Shown: one piece after another, positions 17,099 through 25,721 of the stretch
Layout of the letters: each line of letters begins with the position of its first letter
Numbering within the stretch: position 1 is the first letter of the stretch
Assembly: GCF_044962685.1 (NCBI RefSeq)
Contig: NZ_JBBKTX010000012.1
Coordinates: 76,898-140,897 of the forward strand
Length of the DNA stretch: 64,000 nt
Source: Oceanobacter antarcticus
GTDB lineage: Bacteria; Pseudomonadota; Gammaproteobacteria; Pseudomonadales; Oceanobacteraceae
Direction: 5' to 3'
Position numbers and translations under genes: made by a program
Notes under the pieces: generated by a model
The model's database searches: none
Told to the model about the DNA's origin: nothing
What the model saw: the letters and a program-made list of their open reading frames with translations, nothing else

Positions 17099-18373
17099 TT
17101 AACGGGTCATATGGATATTCTGACCAAGCATCTCCGGGGTGACCAGTACGATACCGGATTCGTCAACATGGAAACGCTTGCGATCGGCTTCGATATCTTC
17201 ACCGATAATGGTGCCAGCCGGAATTTCACAGTCCTTGTCGATTACCGCGTTCTGGATGCGACAGTGACGGTGCACATTCACTTGCGGCAGCATCACGGTG
17301 TCCTTGATATGACAATAACTGTGAATCCGGCAGTCACTGGAAATCACTGAGCGCTTGATTCTGGCACCGGAGATAATGCAGCCTCCGGCGACCAGGGAAT
17401 CGATGGCTTCACCACGACGGCCTTCGTCGTCAAACGTGAATTTGGCCGGTGGCAGCTGTGGCTGATAAGTCCACACCGGCCAATCACGGTCGTAAAGGTT
17501 GAGATCCGGCGTGATGCTGCAAAGGTCGATATTGGCTTTCCAGAAGGCTTGCAGGGTACCCACATCGCGCCAGTAGGCGGGTTTGCCTTTGACCTCGTCA
17601 GTGAACGGGAAGGCCTGAACATTGTGCCTGGATATCACACCAGGAATGATGTCCTTGCCGAAATCGCGGGAAGAATCCGGGTTATCGTTATCGTCAATCA
17701 GGGTGCGATAGAGAAAGTCGCTGGAGAACACGTAGATACCCATGGACGCCAGCGCTGATCCCGGTTTGCCAGGAATGCACTCTGGCTTGGCCGGTTTCTC
17801 GCTAAAGCGGGTAATCTTCATGTCCTCGTCGATCGACATCACCCCGAAGTCTGAAGCTTCCTCAAGGGGCACTTCAATACAGCCGACCGTGACATCAGCA
17901 CCAGATTGCTGGTGGGCAGCCAGCATGTGGGTGTAATCCATGGCGTAAATGTGATCGCCTCCCAGTATCAGCACATAATTGGGGGTGTGATGACGAAGGA
18001 TATCGAGGTTCTGGTAAATGGCGTCGGCAGTACCCTTGTACCAGCCCTTGTCGATACGTTGCTGGGCTGGCATCAGTTCGACAAATTCGCCCACCTCGTA
18101 ACGCATAAAGGACCAGGCCCGCTGCACATGACGGATCAGGGAGTGAGATTTGTACTGGGTCACCACGCTGATTTTTCGAATACCGGAGTTAACACAATTC
18201 GACAAGACAAAATCGATAATGCGGTATTTACCACCAAAGGGCACTGCCGGTTTGGCGCGCCAGCGAGTGAGCTGTTTCAGGCGGCTGCCTTCGCCCCCGG
18301 CCAGCACCAGGGCAAGGGTCTTGCGGGAAATATCGGTCGGCAGTCGTACATCATCATCATAGCTCTTGAGCAT
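17099..18373 (-). CDS. glgC: Glucose-1-phosphate adenylyltransferase
   Basis: A 424-residue ADP-glucose pyrophosphorylase, the committed step of glycogen synthesis. The nucleotide-binding motif LVLAGGEGSRLKQLT starts at residue ~22, followed by RAKPAVPFGGKYRIIDF. The glucose-1-phosphate region FSEKPAKP and a C-terminal left-handed beta-helix complete the enzyme. The N-terminal arm (KSYDDDVRLPTDISRKTLA) contains the Arg/Lys region used for allosteric control in this family. It starts after AAGGATAACAAT and is the first gene of the glycogen cluster. Confidence 0.96.
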   Translation of the reverse strand: MLKSYDDDVRLPTDISRKTLALVLAGGEGSRLKQLTRWRAKPAVPFGGKYRIIDFVLSNCVNSGIRKISVVTQYKSHSLIRHVQRAWSFMRYEVGEFVELMPAQQRIDKGWYKGTADAIYQNLDILRHHTPNYVLILGGDHIYAMDYTHMLAAHQQSGADVTVGCIEVPLEEASDFGVMSIDEDMKITRFSEKPAKPECIPGKPGSALASMGIYVFSSDFLYRTLIDDNDNPDSSRDFGKDIIPGVISRHNVQAFPFTDEVKGKPAYWRDVGTLQAFWKANIDLCSITPDLNLYDRDWPVWTYQPQLPPAKFTFDDEGRRGEAIDSLVAGGCIISGARIKRSVISSDCRIHSYCHIKDTVMLPQVNVHRHCRIQNAVIDKDCEIPAGTIIGEDIEADRKRFHVDESGIVLVTPEMLGQNIHMTR

Positions 18374-18948
18374 ATTGTTATCCTTTTTGCCTTGGTCCTG
18401 GCACCGGGCCGGTCATTTGTCCGGGCCTGACTTCCTTTATTCCGGAGAGCCACCTGAGCAGAACGGGCGGGTTCCCAGGATTGTCGGATTATTCACAATG
18501 ATCGAGCGAAGGTGGTTGTCTGCTGTGATTCAGACACTCTCAGCCAGCGTCTGCTTTTTAGCATCTGCCTTCCTGATGACAGCTTCAAGTGTTTGCTTAT
18601 GCAGTTATACCTGTGTTCGAAAGCCGGGTTGCAGGTTTTTGAGCGGGATTATCAGCTATGTCAAGGTATTGGACGTTATACGACAAAAGGGTGTGAATAG
18701 GCATGACAGCGAAGCCTTGCTCGTGCGCTCGTGATGCCTTAATTGAATTTGGCCTCCTGGCCGGGGAGACGAAAGACGTGTAGCGATGGTCACCAGCGAG
18801 GGGAAAGGAAGAAGCTACGGATGATTAGCCCTGCTGTTGACACAGCAATGACGGGCGTAACGTGTGATGCTCATTGGAAGGTGCGCGGGTGAAAGCACCT
18901 GCCAATGAGTGAGTTGGCCGTCGTTGTCGGGTGAACGACGGCGCTGAC
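18374..18948. other. Non-coding gap between glgC and the SIR2-like gene
   Basis: No convincing gene is seen in these 575 bp. The part near 18374 should carry the glgC promoter. The part near 18870-18942 carries two strong hairpins behind the SIR2-like gene. Short open frames here have no ribosome site or recognisable content. Confidence 0.6.
18870..18942 (-). terminator. Tandem hairpins behind the SIR2-like gene
   Basis: Two inverted repeats stand in tandem. 18870-18909 has 15-base arms with one mismatch (CTCATTGGaAGGTGC / GCACCTgCCAATGAG), and 18917-18942 has perfect 9-base arms GCCGTCGTT/AACGACGGC. They begin 7 bp beyond the minus-strand stop codon. Neither has a clear T-run, so they are probable 3'-end barriers rather than textbook intrinsic terminators. 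Confidence 0.55.
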
Positions 18949-19800
18949 TCAGGCAGACAAGGCTTGTGCTTCGGCCATCAGGTCGCTGAAATCGGCTTCA
19001 ACAATCACCAGATTCTTTTTGTCGCAAAAGCGACGTTCCTTGTCATTAGGCTCCGGCATCAGTACCCAACCAGCAGGTTCACCCGCGTTGTAGATCATAT
19101 CGCTCAGTACCATACGCTCGGTATCCCGTTGCATCCGTATACCGGCGAACAGGTACTGTTTGCCCTGGCGATATTCTTTGAGGAAACCAGGAATGGCGAA
19201 GCCACCCATCAGTTCGGTGATGTAATCAACGTAGTCGGCGTCGGAGGCAATGTAACAAGGATCGGGAACCGGTGTACCCATTGGTTTGAACAGTACGGGT
19301 AACTGAGTGTCGACGCTGGCCTGGTCTATTTCGCTGTATTCATTGCCATCGGACTGGAAAATTCGGAAACGATAGTCTGTTCCGGCAATCCGCGAGATAC
19401 CTACAATCAGCGTATGGGCGCGGCCCTGGTAAGCATTTTGTAGCTGGGTATCGCGATTGATATCAACGATGTAGGGCAATTCCATCGTGGCCAGCCACTG
19501 GTGGAAGGAAGACTGGCTCCATTGGCGTTCGCCGTACTGGGTGGTCAGAAAACGCTCAATAAACTTGCGGCCTTTCTTGTTTTCCAGATTCATTGCTGCA
19601 CGGGGAAATTCGTACATCAATCGCGGGGCCATGGGTTTGCCGTCATTCATTGCCAATATCAGGCTGTCACTGTCGGCTGGAATCGCTTCGCCAGTGGTGG
19701 TTTCTACGACACCGTTTAATGTTCCTGCGCCCAGGTAAGGGATAATCTGCCCTGTGCGCAGACCGTTGGTCAGTGTTTGCAGAAGCTCCGAGCTTGCCAT
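18949..19800 (-). CDS. SIR2-like domain protein divergent from nifH
   Basis: A 283-residue soluble protein. The N-terminus (LRTGQIIPYLGAGTLNGV) has the glycine-rich GAG loop of SIR2-like NAD-binding domains, as in the SIR2_2 group found in defence and metabolic proteins. The rest has no motif I recognise, and the C-terminus is rich in acidic residues. I have the impression that similar proteins lie beside nifH in related diazotrophs; this is recollection and not checked. The start at 19800 is supported by AGAGAGGAATCCCAC. Upstream lies the shared nif control region 19801-20388. Whether it hydrolyses NAD or modifies a nitrogenase component is open. Confidence 0.72.
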   Translation of the reverse strand: MASSELLQTLTNGLRTGQIIPYLGAGTLNGVVETTTGEAIPADSDSLILAMNDGKPMAPRLMYEFPRAAMNLENKKGRKFIERFLTTQYGERQWSQSSFHQWLATMELPYIVDINRDTQLQNAYQGRAHTLIVGISRIAGTDYRFRIFQSDGNEYSEIDQASVDTQLPVLFKPMGTPVPDPCYIASDADYVDYITELMGGFAIPGFLKEYRQGKQYLFAGIRMQRDTERMVLSDMIYNAGEPAGWVLMPEPNDKERRFCDKKNLVIVEADFSDLMAEAQALSA

Positions 19801-20111
19801 GTGGGATTCCTCTCTGTCGTCATTTTGGGTAAATCGTCTAAGCGTTACTGCGGCTGCTTCAATATTCACGCCAGAACGGCAGCTGCCGGTGACGGTTCTG
19901 CCCGTGCCCGCCCTTGCGTGCTTTCAGGCAGCCACAGGTGCCTTGCTGCAGGCTCTTGTCGCTATGTAGCAAATCAACCTTGACGCTATTTTTGGCGTAA
20001 AGACGACATTCGGATATTGCTACTTATATGGGCTTTTTATAGCCAGATATAAACGCTTCTATAAGACGTTAATAAAGCGTCAGCCAAAGATACAAAACCC
20101 GACAAATTGTT

Positions 20112-20127
20112 TGTTGGGTGTAGTACA
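20112..20127 (+). promoter_or_regulatory. NifA upstream activator site of nifH
   Basis: TGTTGGGTGTAGTACA is an exact TGT-N10-ACA. It is centred about 100 bp upstream of the -24 element of nifH. Confidence 0.75.
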
Positions 20128-20221
20128 TCGCATGTGTTGTTGTCGTGATACATACCGGAAATCAACATTCTTTATTTATTAAAATCATTTAAAAACAATG
20201 AGTTATGTATTTTTAGCAGAA

Positions 20222-20237
20222 TGGCACGAGGTCTGCA
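20222..20237 (+). promoter_or_regulatory. sigma54 (-24/-12) promoter of nifHDK
   Basis: TGGCACGAGGTCTGCA matches the consensus TGGCAC at -24 and GCA at -12 with the correct ten-base GG to GC spacing. It is the best sigma54 match in the window. Confidence 0.88.
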
Positions 20238-20388
20238 GTATTGGAACTGTGAACAGGCAGCACAGGCTTTCGGTAAACGCCGGAAGTTACTGGTTTTTAT
20301 CAGTAGTGCCAATGAAGCACGGTTGCCTGCCGCCCCGAACCCTTAAGGGTAAAGGTCCTCGCCCGGAAATTTACAGGAGATACAGACT

Positions 20389-21273
20389 ATGGCTATGCGT
20401 CAATGCGCCATTTATGGCAAAGGCGGTATCGGTAAGTCCACTACCACTCAGAACCTGGTGGCTGCTCTGGCAGAAGCTGGCAAAAAAGTAATGATTGTTG
20501 GCTGCGATCCAAAAGCAGACTCCACTCGTTTGATCCTTCACTCCAAAGCTCAGAACACCATCATGGAGATGGCTGCTGAAGCGGGCACTGTGGAAGATCT
20601 GGAACTGGAAGACGTACTGAAAAGTGGTTACGGAGACATCCGTTGCGTTGAGTCCGGTGGTCCAGAGCCCGGTGTTGGTTGTGCCGGTCGCGGTGTTATC
20701 ACAGCGATCAACTTCCTCGAAGAAGAAGGTGCTTACGAAGACGATCTGGATTTCGTGTTCTACGACGTACTGGGTGATGTTGTGTGTGGTGGTTTCGCCA
20801 TGCCGATTCGTGAGAACAAAGCTCAGGAAATCTACATCGTTGTATCCGGTGAGATGATGGCTATGTATGCCGCCAACAACATCTGTAAGGGTATCGTGAA
20901 ATACGCTAACTCTGGCAGCGTGCGTCTGGCTGGCCTGATTTGTAACAGCCGTAACACCGATAAAGAAGATGAGCTGATTGAAGGTCTGGCTGCTGCTATC
21001 GGCACTCAGATGATTCACTTCATCCCACGTGACAACGTGGTACAGCGCGCTGAAATCCGTCGTATGACTGTGATTGAGTACGATCCAACTGCCAAGCAGG
21101 CAGATGAGTACCGTGCTCTGGCTAACAAGATTATCGAGAACAAAAACCTCGTTATTCCTGAGCCAGTCACCATGGATCAGCTGGAAGAATTGCTGATGCA
21201 ATTCGGCATCATGGAAGAAGAAGACACCAGTGTTGTCGGCAAGACTGCTGCTGAGCTCGCAGCCGAAGCTTAA
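20389..21273 (+). CDS. nifH: Nitrogenase iron protein (dinitrogenase reductase)
   Basis: A 294-residue ATP-dependent electron donor to the MoFe protein, also needed for FeMo-cofactor and P-cluster maturation. The P-loop GKGGIGKS is at residues 10-17. The [4Fe-4S] ligands are Cys98 and Cys133, and Arg101 in GCAGRGV is the residue ADP-ribosylated by DraT in species that have it. The acidic C-terminus (EEEDTSVVGKTAAELAAEA) resembles the Azotobacter/Pseudomonas group. The start follows TTTACAGGAGATACAGACT. It is separated from nifD by 146 bp with two stable hairpins. Confidence 0.99.
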   Translation: MAMRQCAIYGKGGIGKSTTTQNLVAALAEAGKKVMIVGCDPKADSTRLILHSKAQNTIMEMAAEAGTVEDLELEDVLKSGYGDIRCVESGGPEPGVGCAGRGVITAINFLEEEGAYEDDLDFVFYDVLGDVVCGGFAMPIRENKAQEIYIVVSGEMMAMYAANNICKGIVKYANSGSVRLAGLICNSRNTDKEDELIEGLAAAIGTQMIHFIPRDNVVQRAEIRRMTVIEYDPTAKQADEYRALANKIIENKNLVIPEPVTMDQLEELLMQFGIMEEEDTSVVGKTAAELAAEA

Positions 21274-21319
21274 GCAGCTGGGCTGATCTGCCTCTCCGGA
21301 GTCAGTTGCCCATGCTCGG

Positions 21320-21384
21320 GATAGGACAGATTAGTCCTATCGGAACCCGTGTTGCGCAGGCATCCCCTCGCTTGCGCAACACGG
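21320..21384 (+). repeat. Two hairpins between nifH and nifD
   Basis: 21320-21341 has perfect 8-base arms GATAGGAC/GTCCTATC. 21347-21384 has perfect 12-base arms CCGTGTTGCGCA/TGCGCAACACGG around a 14-nt loop. Neither is followed by a T-run. Such structures are known to stabilise nifH mRNA and to leave more nifH than nifDK message in several diazotrophs; the same use is likely here. Confidence 0.75.
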
Positions 21385-21419
21385 TCTGTTACCCGTTATT
21401 AACTTGAAGGAGGCTCACC

Positions 21420-22898
21420 ATGGCCATGTCACGCGATGAAGTGGAATCGTTGATTCAAGAAGTGCTTGAGGTTTATCCAGAGAAAGCCAAAAAAGACCGC
21501 GCCAAGCACCTGACTCCAAACGATCCGACCCTCGAACAGTCCAAGAAGTGTATTACTTCCAACAAAAAATCCCTGCCAGGTGTAATGACCATTCGTGGTT
21601 GTGCCTACGCTGGCTCCAAGGGTGTGGTATGGGGTCCTATCAAGGACATGATCCATATTTCCCATGGCCCTGTTGGTTGTGGTCAATACAGCCGTGCTGG
21701 ACGTCGTAACTACTACATCGGCACCACAGGGGTGAACACCTTTGTGACCATGAACTTTACTTCGGATTTCCAGGAAAAAGACATCGTATTCGGTGGCGAC
21801 AAGAAGCTGTCCAAGCTGATTGACGAAATCGAAACCCTGTTCCCACTGAACAAGGGTATTACTATTCAGTCCGAGTGCCCAATCGGCCTGATCGGTGACG
21901 ACATTGAAGCCGTTGCCAAGAAGAAAACTGCTGAACACGGCAAGACCGTTGTGCCGGTTCGTTGTGAAGGTTTCCGTGGCGTATCCCAGTCTCTGGGTCA
22001 CCACATTGCCAACGATGCCGTACGTGACTGGGCATTAGGTGCCCGTGATGAAGACGACAGCTTTGACACTACACCATACGACGTTGCCATTATCGGTGAC
22101 TACAACATCGGTGGTGACGCCTGGTCTTCCCGTATCCTGTTGGAAGAAATGGGCCTGCGCGTAGTCGCTCAATGGTCTGGTGATGGCACCATCTCTGAAA
22201 TCGAGTTGACGCCAAAAGTGAAGCTGAATCTGGTTCACTGCTACCGCTCCATGAACTACATCTCTCGTCACATGGAAGAGAAGTACAAGATTCCGTGGAT
22301 GGAATACAACTTCTTTGGCCCAACCAAGACTTGTGAGTCACTGCGCAAGATTGCGGCCCAGTTTGACGAAAGCATTCAGGCCAAGTGCGAAGAAGTGATC
22401 GCCAGATACCAGCCAGAATGGGAAGCCGTGATTGCCAAATTCCGTCCTCGTCTGGAAGGCAAGCGCGTCATGCTTTACATCGGTGGTTTACGTCCACGTC
22501 ACGTGATTGGCGCTTACGAAGATCTGGGTATGGAAGTAGTTGGTACCGGTTATGAATTTGGTCACAACGATGACTACGACCGTACCTTGAAAGAAATGGG
22601 TGACTCTACCCTGCTGTACGATGATGTGACCGGCTATGAGTTCGAAGAATTCGTCAAGCGGGTACAGCCAGACCTGATCGGTTCCGGCATCAAGGAAAAA
22701 TACATCTTCCAGAAAATGGGCGTGCCTTTCCGTCAAATGCACTCCTGGGATTATTCAGGCCCTTACCACGGCTTTGATGGCTTCGCTATCTTCGCCCGTG
22801 ACATGGACATGACCCTGAACAACCCATGCTGGAAAATGCTGGCAGTGCCATGGAAGAAAACCGAAGCGGAAGACTCCGCTGTGGCAGCAACCGCCTGA
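21420..22898 (+). CDS. nifD: Nitrogenase MoFe protein alpha chain
   Basis: A 492-residue alpha subunit of dinitrogenase. P-cluster ligands are Cys61, Cys87 and Cys153. The FeMo-cofactor ligands are Cys274 (VHCYRSMNY) and His441 (QMHSWDYSGPYHG), each one residue earlier than in A. vinelandii. The sequence GPIKDMIHISHGPVGCGQY is the standard Mo-type block, so this is not a vanadium or iron-only enzyme. The start follows GAAGGAGGCTCACC. Confidence 0.99.
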   Translation: MAMSRDEVESLIQEVLEVYPEKAKKDRAKHLTPNDPTLEQSKKCITSNKKSLPGVMTIRGCAYAGSKGVVWGPIKDMIHISHGPVGCGQYSRAGRRNYYIGTTGVNTFVTMNFTSDFQEKDIVFGGDKKLSKLIDEIETLFPLNKGITIQSECPIGLIGDDIEAVAKKKTAEHGKTVVPVRCEGFRGVSQSLGHHIANDAVRDWALGARDEDDSFDTTPYDVAIIGDYNIGGDAWSSRILLEEMGLRVVAQWSGDGTISEIELTPKVKLNLVHCYRSMNYISRHMEEKYKIPWMEYNFFGPTKTCESLRKIAAQFDESIQAKCEEVIARYQPEWEAVIAKFRPRLEGKRVMLYIGGLRPRHVIGAYEDLGMEVVGTGYEFGHNDDYDRTLKEMGDSTLLYDDVTGYEFEEFVKRVQPDLIGSGIKEKYIFQKMGVPFRQMHSWDYSGPYHGFDGFAIFARDMDMTLNNPCWKMLAVPWKKTEAEDSAVAATA

Positions 22899-22919
22899 TA
22901 TTCCCGATGCACGAACGGG

Positions 22920-22939
22920 TGAGGGCGTGGTTGCCCTCA
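22920..22939 (+). repeat. Hairpin between nifD and nifK
   Basis: Seven-base perfect arms TGAGGGC/GCCCTCA enclose a six-base loop 22 bp after the nifD stop. No T-run follows. It probably protects or balances the nifD and nifK parts of the message. Confidence 0.5.
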
Positions 22940-22998
22940 TCTGAATCATCCCATTTACCCGCCAGACCACAGATTCGTGGCGCGGGAGGAGGACTCTT

Positions 22999-24570
22999 AT
23001 GAGCCAGTCAGTAGACAACATCAAACCAAGCTATCCGCTGTTCCGTGACGATGATTACAAAGAGTCACTGCGTAACAAGAAAGCCAGCTTCGAAGAAGCA
23101 CACAGCCAGGAAAAGATCGACGAAACCTTCATGTGGACGACCACTCAGGAGTATCAGGATCTGAACTTCCAGCGTGAAGCCCTGACGGTTAACCCAGCCA
23201 AGGCTTGTCAGCCACTGGGTGCAGTATTGTGTGCACTGGGTTTTGAAAAAACCATGCCTTACGTTCACGGTTCCCAGGGTTGCGTAGCGTACTTCCGTAC
23301 CTACTTCAACCGTCACTTCAAAGAGCCGATTGCTTGTGTATCTGACTCCATGACAGAAGACGCAGCCGTATTTGGTGGTCAGCAAAACATGAAAGATGGT
23401 CTGGAAAACTGTAAGGCAACTTACAAGCCAGACATGATTGCGGTATCCACTACTTGTATGGCAGAAGTGATCGGCGACGACCTTAACGCCTTTATCAACA
23501 ACTCCAAGAAGGAAGGTCATGTTCCTCAGGAGTACCCAACCCCTTACGCGCATACCCCATCATTTGTGGGTTCGCACGTGACTGGCTGGGACAACATGTT
23601 TGAAGGTATTGCTCGCTACTTCACCCTGAACTTCATGGAAGACAAGGTGGTTGGCAGCAACGGTAAGCTGAACCTGGTACCAGGCTTTGAAACCTATCTG
23701 GGTAACTACCGCGTCATCAAGCGCATGATGAAAGAGATGGATGTCGATTTCACCATGCTGTCTGATCCTGACGAAGTCCTGGATACGCCGGCCGATGGCC
23801 AGTTCCGCATGTACGCCGGTGGCACAACACAGGATGAAGTGAAAGATGCGCCAAACGCACTGAACACCATCATGCTGCAGCCTAACCAGCTGGTAAAAAC
23901 CACCAAGTTCATCAAGGGTACCTGGAAGCATGACGTCCCGGCGCTGAAGATCCCGATGGGTCTGGGTTGGACCGACGAATTCCTGATGAAAGTCAGCGAA
24001 ATCACCGGCAAGCCAATTGCGGCTGAACTGGAAAAAGAGCGTGGTCGCCTGGTCGACATGATGACCGACTCCCACACCTGGTTGCACGGCAAGAAGTTCG
24101 CACTTTGGGGTGATCCAGACTACGTCGAAGGCATGACCAAGTTCCTGTTGGAACTGGGTTGTGAACCGACTCATATTCTGGCTAACAACGGTAACAAGCG
24201 TTGGAAGAAAATGATGGATGCCATGCTGGCTACATACCCACAAGGTTCCGACTGTGAAGTTCACATCGGTAAAGATCTGTGGCACATGCGCTCACTGGTA
24301 TTCACCAACCAGCCAGACTTCATGATTGGTAACAGCTACGGCAAGTTCATCCAGCGTGACACCCTGTACAAGGGCAAAGAGTTCGAAGTTCCACTGATCC
24401 GCCTGGGCTTCCCGATCTTTGACCGTCACCACCTGCATCGCCAGACTACCCTGGGTTACGAAGGTGCCATGCAGATGCTGACCACCATCGTCAACGCAGT
24501 GCTGGAACGTCTGGATGATGATACTCGTGGCATGCAGACCACTGACTATAACTACGATTTGATTCGCTAA
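22999..24570 (+). CDS. nifK: Nitrogenase MoFe protein beta chain
   Basis: A 523-residue beta subunit. The P-cluster ligands Cys70, Cys95 and Cys153 are at the same positions as in A. vinelandii NifK (NPAKACQPLGA, GSQGCVAYFR, STTCMAEVIGDD). The long N-terminal extension (first ~50 residues) that wraps the alpha subunit is present, as in the Azotobacter group. The start follows GCGGGAGGAGGACTCTT. Confidence 0.99.
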   Translation: MSQSVDNIKPSYPLFRDDDYKESLRNKKASFEEAHSQEKIDETFMWTTTQEYQDLNFQREALTVNPAKACQPLGAVLCALGFEKTMPYVHGSQGCVAYFRTYFNRHFKEPIACVSDSMTEDAAVFGGQQNMKDGLENCKATYKPDMIAVSTTCMAEVIGDDLNAFINNSKKEGHVPQEYPTPYAHTPSFVGSHVTGWDNMFEGIARYFTLNFMEDKVVGSNGKLNLVPGFETYLGNYRVIKRMMKEMDVDFTMLSDPDEVLDTPADGQFRMYAGGTTQDEVKDAPNALNTIMLQPNQLVKTTKFIKGTWKHDVPALKIPMGLGWTDEFLMKVSEITGKPIAAELEKERGRLVDMMTDSHTWLHGKKFALWGDPDYVEGMTKFLLELGCEPTHILANNGNKRWKKMMDAMLATYPQGSDCEVHIGKDLWHMRSLVFTNQPDFMIGNSYGKFIQRDTLYKGKEFEVPLIRLGFPIFDRHHLHRQTTLGYEGAMQMLTTIVNAVLERLDDDTRGMQTTDYNYDLIR

Positions 24571-24673
24571 GAATCACACTGGGTGTGGCTGGGCATCGTC
24601 AGAGCAACGTTGTAATTGACTGTGATGGCCGCCTCGCCACCCCTAACGTTGTAACCGACGTAGTAATGTCGCT

Positions 24674-24730
24674 CCCCGGTTCAGGCCGGGGTCTGAAAAG
24701 CCGCGAGAAATCTGATTTTTCGTGGCTTTT
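24674..24730 (+). terminator. Hairpins between nifK and nifT, the second terminator-like
   Basis: 24674-24691 pairs CCCCGG with CCGGGG. 24696-24730 pairs AAAAGCCgCGAgAAA with TTTtTCGtGGCTTTT and ends in TTTTC. The second hairpin looks like a partial or bidirectional intrinsic terminator that would lower transcription of nifT and the genes behind it relative to nifHDK. A ten-base direct repeat AACGTTGTAA stands at 24606 and 24645. Confidence 0.6.
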
Positions 24731-24775
24731 CTGCATACCCATTTAGTCAGATCCAACTCGATAGAGGGTAGTCTC

Positions 24776-24997
24776 ATGCCAAACGTAATGCTGCGCGAAA
24801 ATGACAAGGGTGAGCTGACCCTGTATGTACCCAAAAAAGACCAGGAAGACATTGTCGCTTCCATTGAATTTGATACTACCGATACCTGGGGTGGTGAGCT
24901 GACCTTGGGTGATGGCTCCAGCTATATCATCGACACCTTGCCCGGTAAGCCGGATTTGCCCCTGACCATTCGGGCAAAACGCGGCGCGGAGGCTTGA
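24776..24997 (+). CDS. nifT: NifT
   Basis: A 73-residue protein of the NifT/FixU family, found downstream of nifK in many diazotrophs. The sequence PNVMLRENDKGELTLYVPKKDQE followed later by WGGELTLGDGSSY is characteristic. Its function is unknown, and deletion has little effect in Azotobacter or Klebsiella. The ATG at 24776 follows GATAGAGGGTAGTCTC; an upstream in-frame ATG at 24722 would run through the terminator-like hairpin and is rejected. nifY begins two bases after its stop. Confidence 0.93.
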   Translation: MPNVMLRENDKGELTLYVPKKDQEDIVASIEFDTTDTWGGELTLGDGSSYIIDTLPGKPDLPLTIRAKRGAEA

Positions 24998-24998
24998 G

Positions 24999-25721
24999 GT
25001 GGCCGCGGCGTCTGGGTTGAACGACCACGTTGCGCTGCGGATTGGTATGGCGTCGAGGTTGTTGCCCGATATTGCTCTGGCAGAGTGGATGGAGATTCTG
25101 ATCCGGGCGGTGGGGTTGCCTTTAACGCCGCAACGGCTCGGGCGTTTACGTCTGAATCGTCTGCGTCAGTCGGGTCGGGGAGCACTGAAATCCGTCAGCG
25201 ATGAGACCCTGCGCCAGGTCATTGCCCTGCTGCGCGGGCAGGGAGTGGATATGCGCCAGTCGGTGCCAACGCCACAAGCCTACGACGAAGGCGATATGCC
25301 AGGTTCTGTGCGTATTGCCTGCGCTTCCAATCGGGGTGATCGGGTGGATGGCCCGTTTGGCACCTGTGAGCGGTTTCTGGTTTATCAGGTATCGGCACAG
25401 GAAATCCGCCTGATTGATGTGCGTGAAGTGCCAGATACAAGAACACTGGCTGACCAGTTCGATGGCGACAAACACAGCGCCAGAGCGGATCTGATTCGCG
25501 ACTGTCACGTTCTCTGCGCACTGACCATTGGCGGTATCGCCAGTGCCAAAGTGGTGAATGCCGGTTTGCACCCGGTCAAGTCAGGGTCGCCACGTGCAGC
25601 CACTGCCATGATGGCTGAGTTCCAACGGGTGCTGGATCAAACCCCGCCCCCCTGGTTGTTAAAAATTATGGAAGCGTCCGCACGGGCGACCTGGGCCAGA
25701 CAGCAGGAGTGTTTATCATGA
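24999..25721 (+). CDS. nifY: NifY, nitrogenase cofactor-binding protein
   Basis: A 240-residue paralogue of the NafY-like protein at 5499-6212 with the same two-domain plan. The N-terminal helical domain contains HVALRIGMASRLLPDIALAEW, and the C-terminal NifX-like domain begins at SVRIACASNRGDRVDGPFGTC. The GHFG motif of the NifX group is changed to GPFG here, removing the histidine thought to take part in FeMo-cofactor binding. The start is a GTG preceded by GCGGAGGCTTGAG, overlapping the end region of nifT, and the stop overlaps the next start (ATGA). Confidence 0.9.
   Translation: MAAASGLNDHVALRIGMASRLLPDIALAEWMEILIRAVGLPLTPQRLGRLRLNRLRQSGRGALKSVSDETLRQVIALLRGQGVDMRQSVPTPQAYDEGDMPGSVRIACASNRGDRVDGPFGTCERFLVYQVSAQEIRLIDVREVPDTRTLADQFDGDKHSARADLIRDCHVLCALTIGGIASAKVVNAGLHPVKSGSPRAATAMMAEFQRVLDQTPPPWLLKIMEASARATWARQQECLS

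Larger units (their letters stand above)
19801..20388. promoter_or_regulatory. Divergent control region of nifH and the SIR2-like gene
   Basis: This 588-bp region holds the nifH NifA site (20112-20127), the nifH -24/-12 promoter (20222-20237) and a nifH leader of about 140-150 nt. On the minus strand, 19919-19934 (read TGGCTGCCTGAAAGCA) keeps GG-N10-GC and could be a weak sigma54 promoter for the SIR2-like gene. The stretch around 20160-20210 is AT-rich, suitable for IHF-type bending. No gene is seen in it. Confidence 0.6.

Noticed and set aside
18670..18685. TGGACGTTATACGACA upstream of glgC, similar to the TGTCG-N6-CGACA palindrome
   Set aside because: Only one half fits; TGT is replaced by TGG, so nif control of glgC is not supported.
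18366..18734. Open frame of 122 codons between glgC and the SIR2-like gene
   Set aside because: It starts inside glgC upstream sequence, has atypical composition and lacks a ribosome site.
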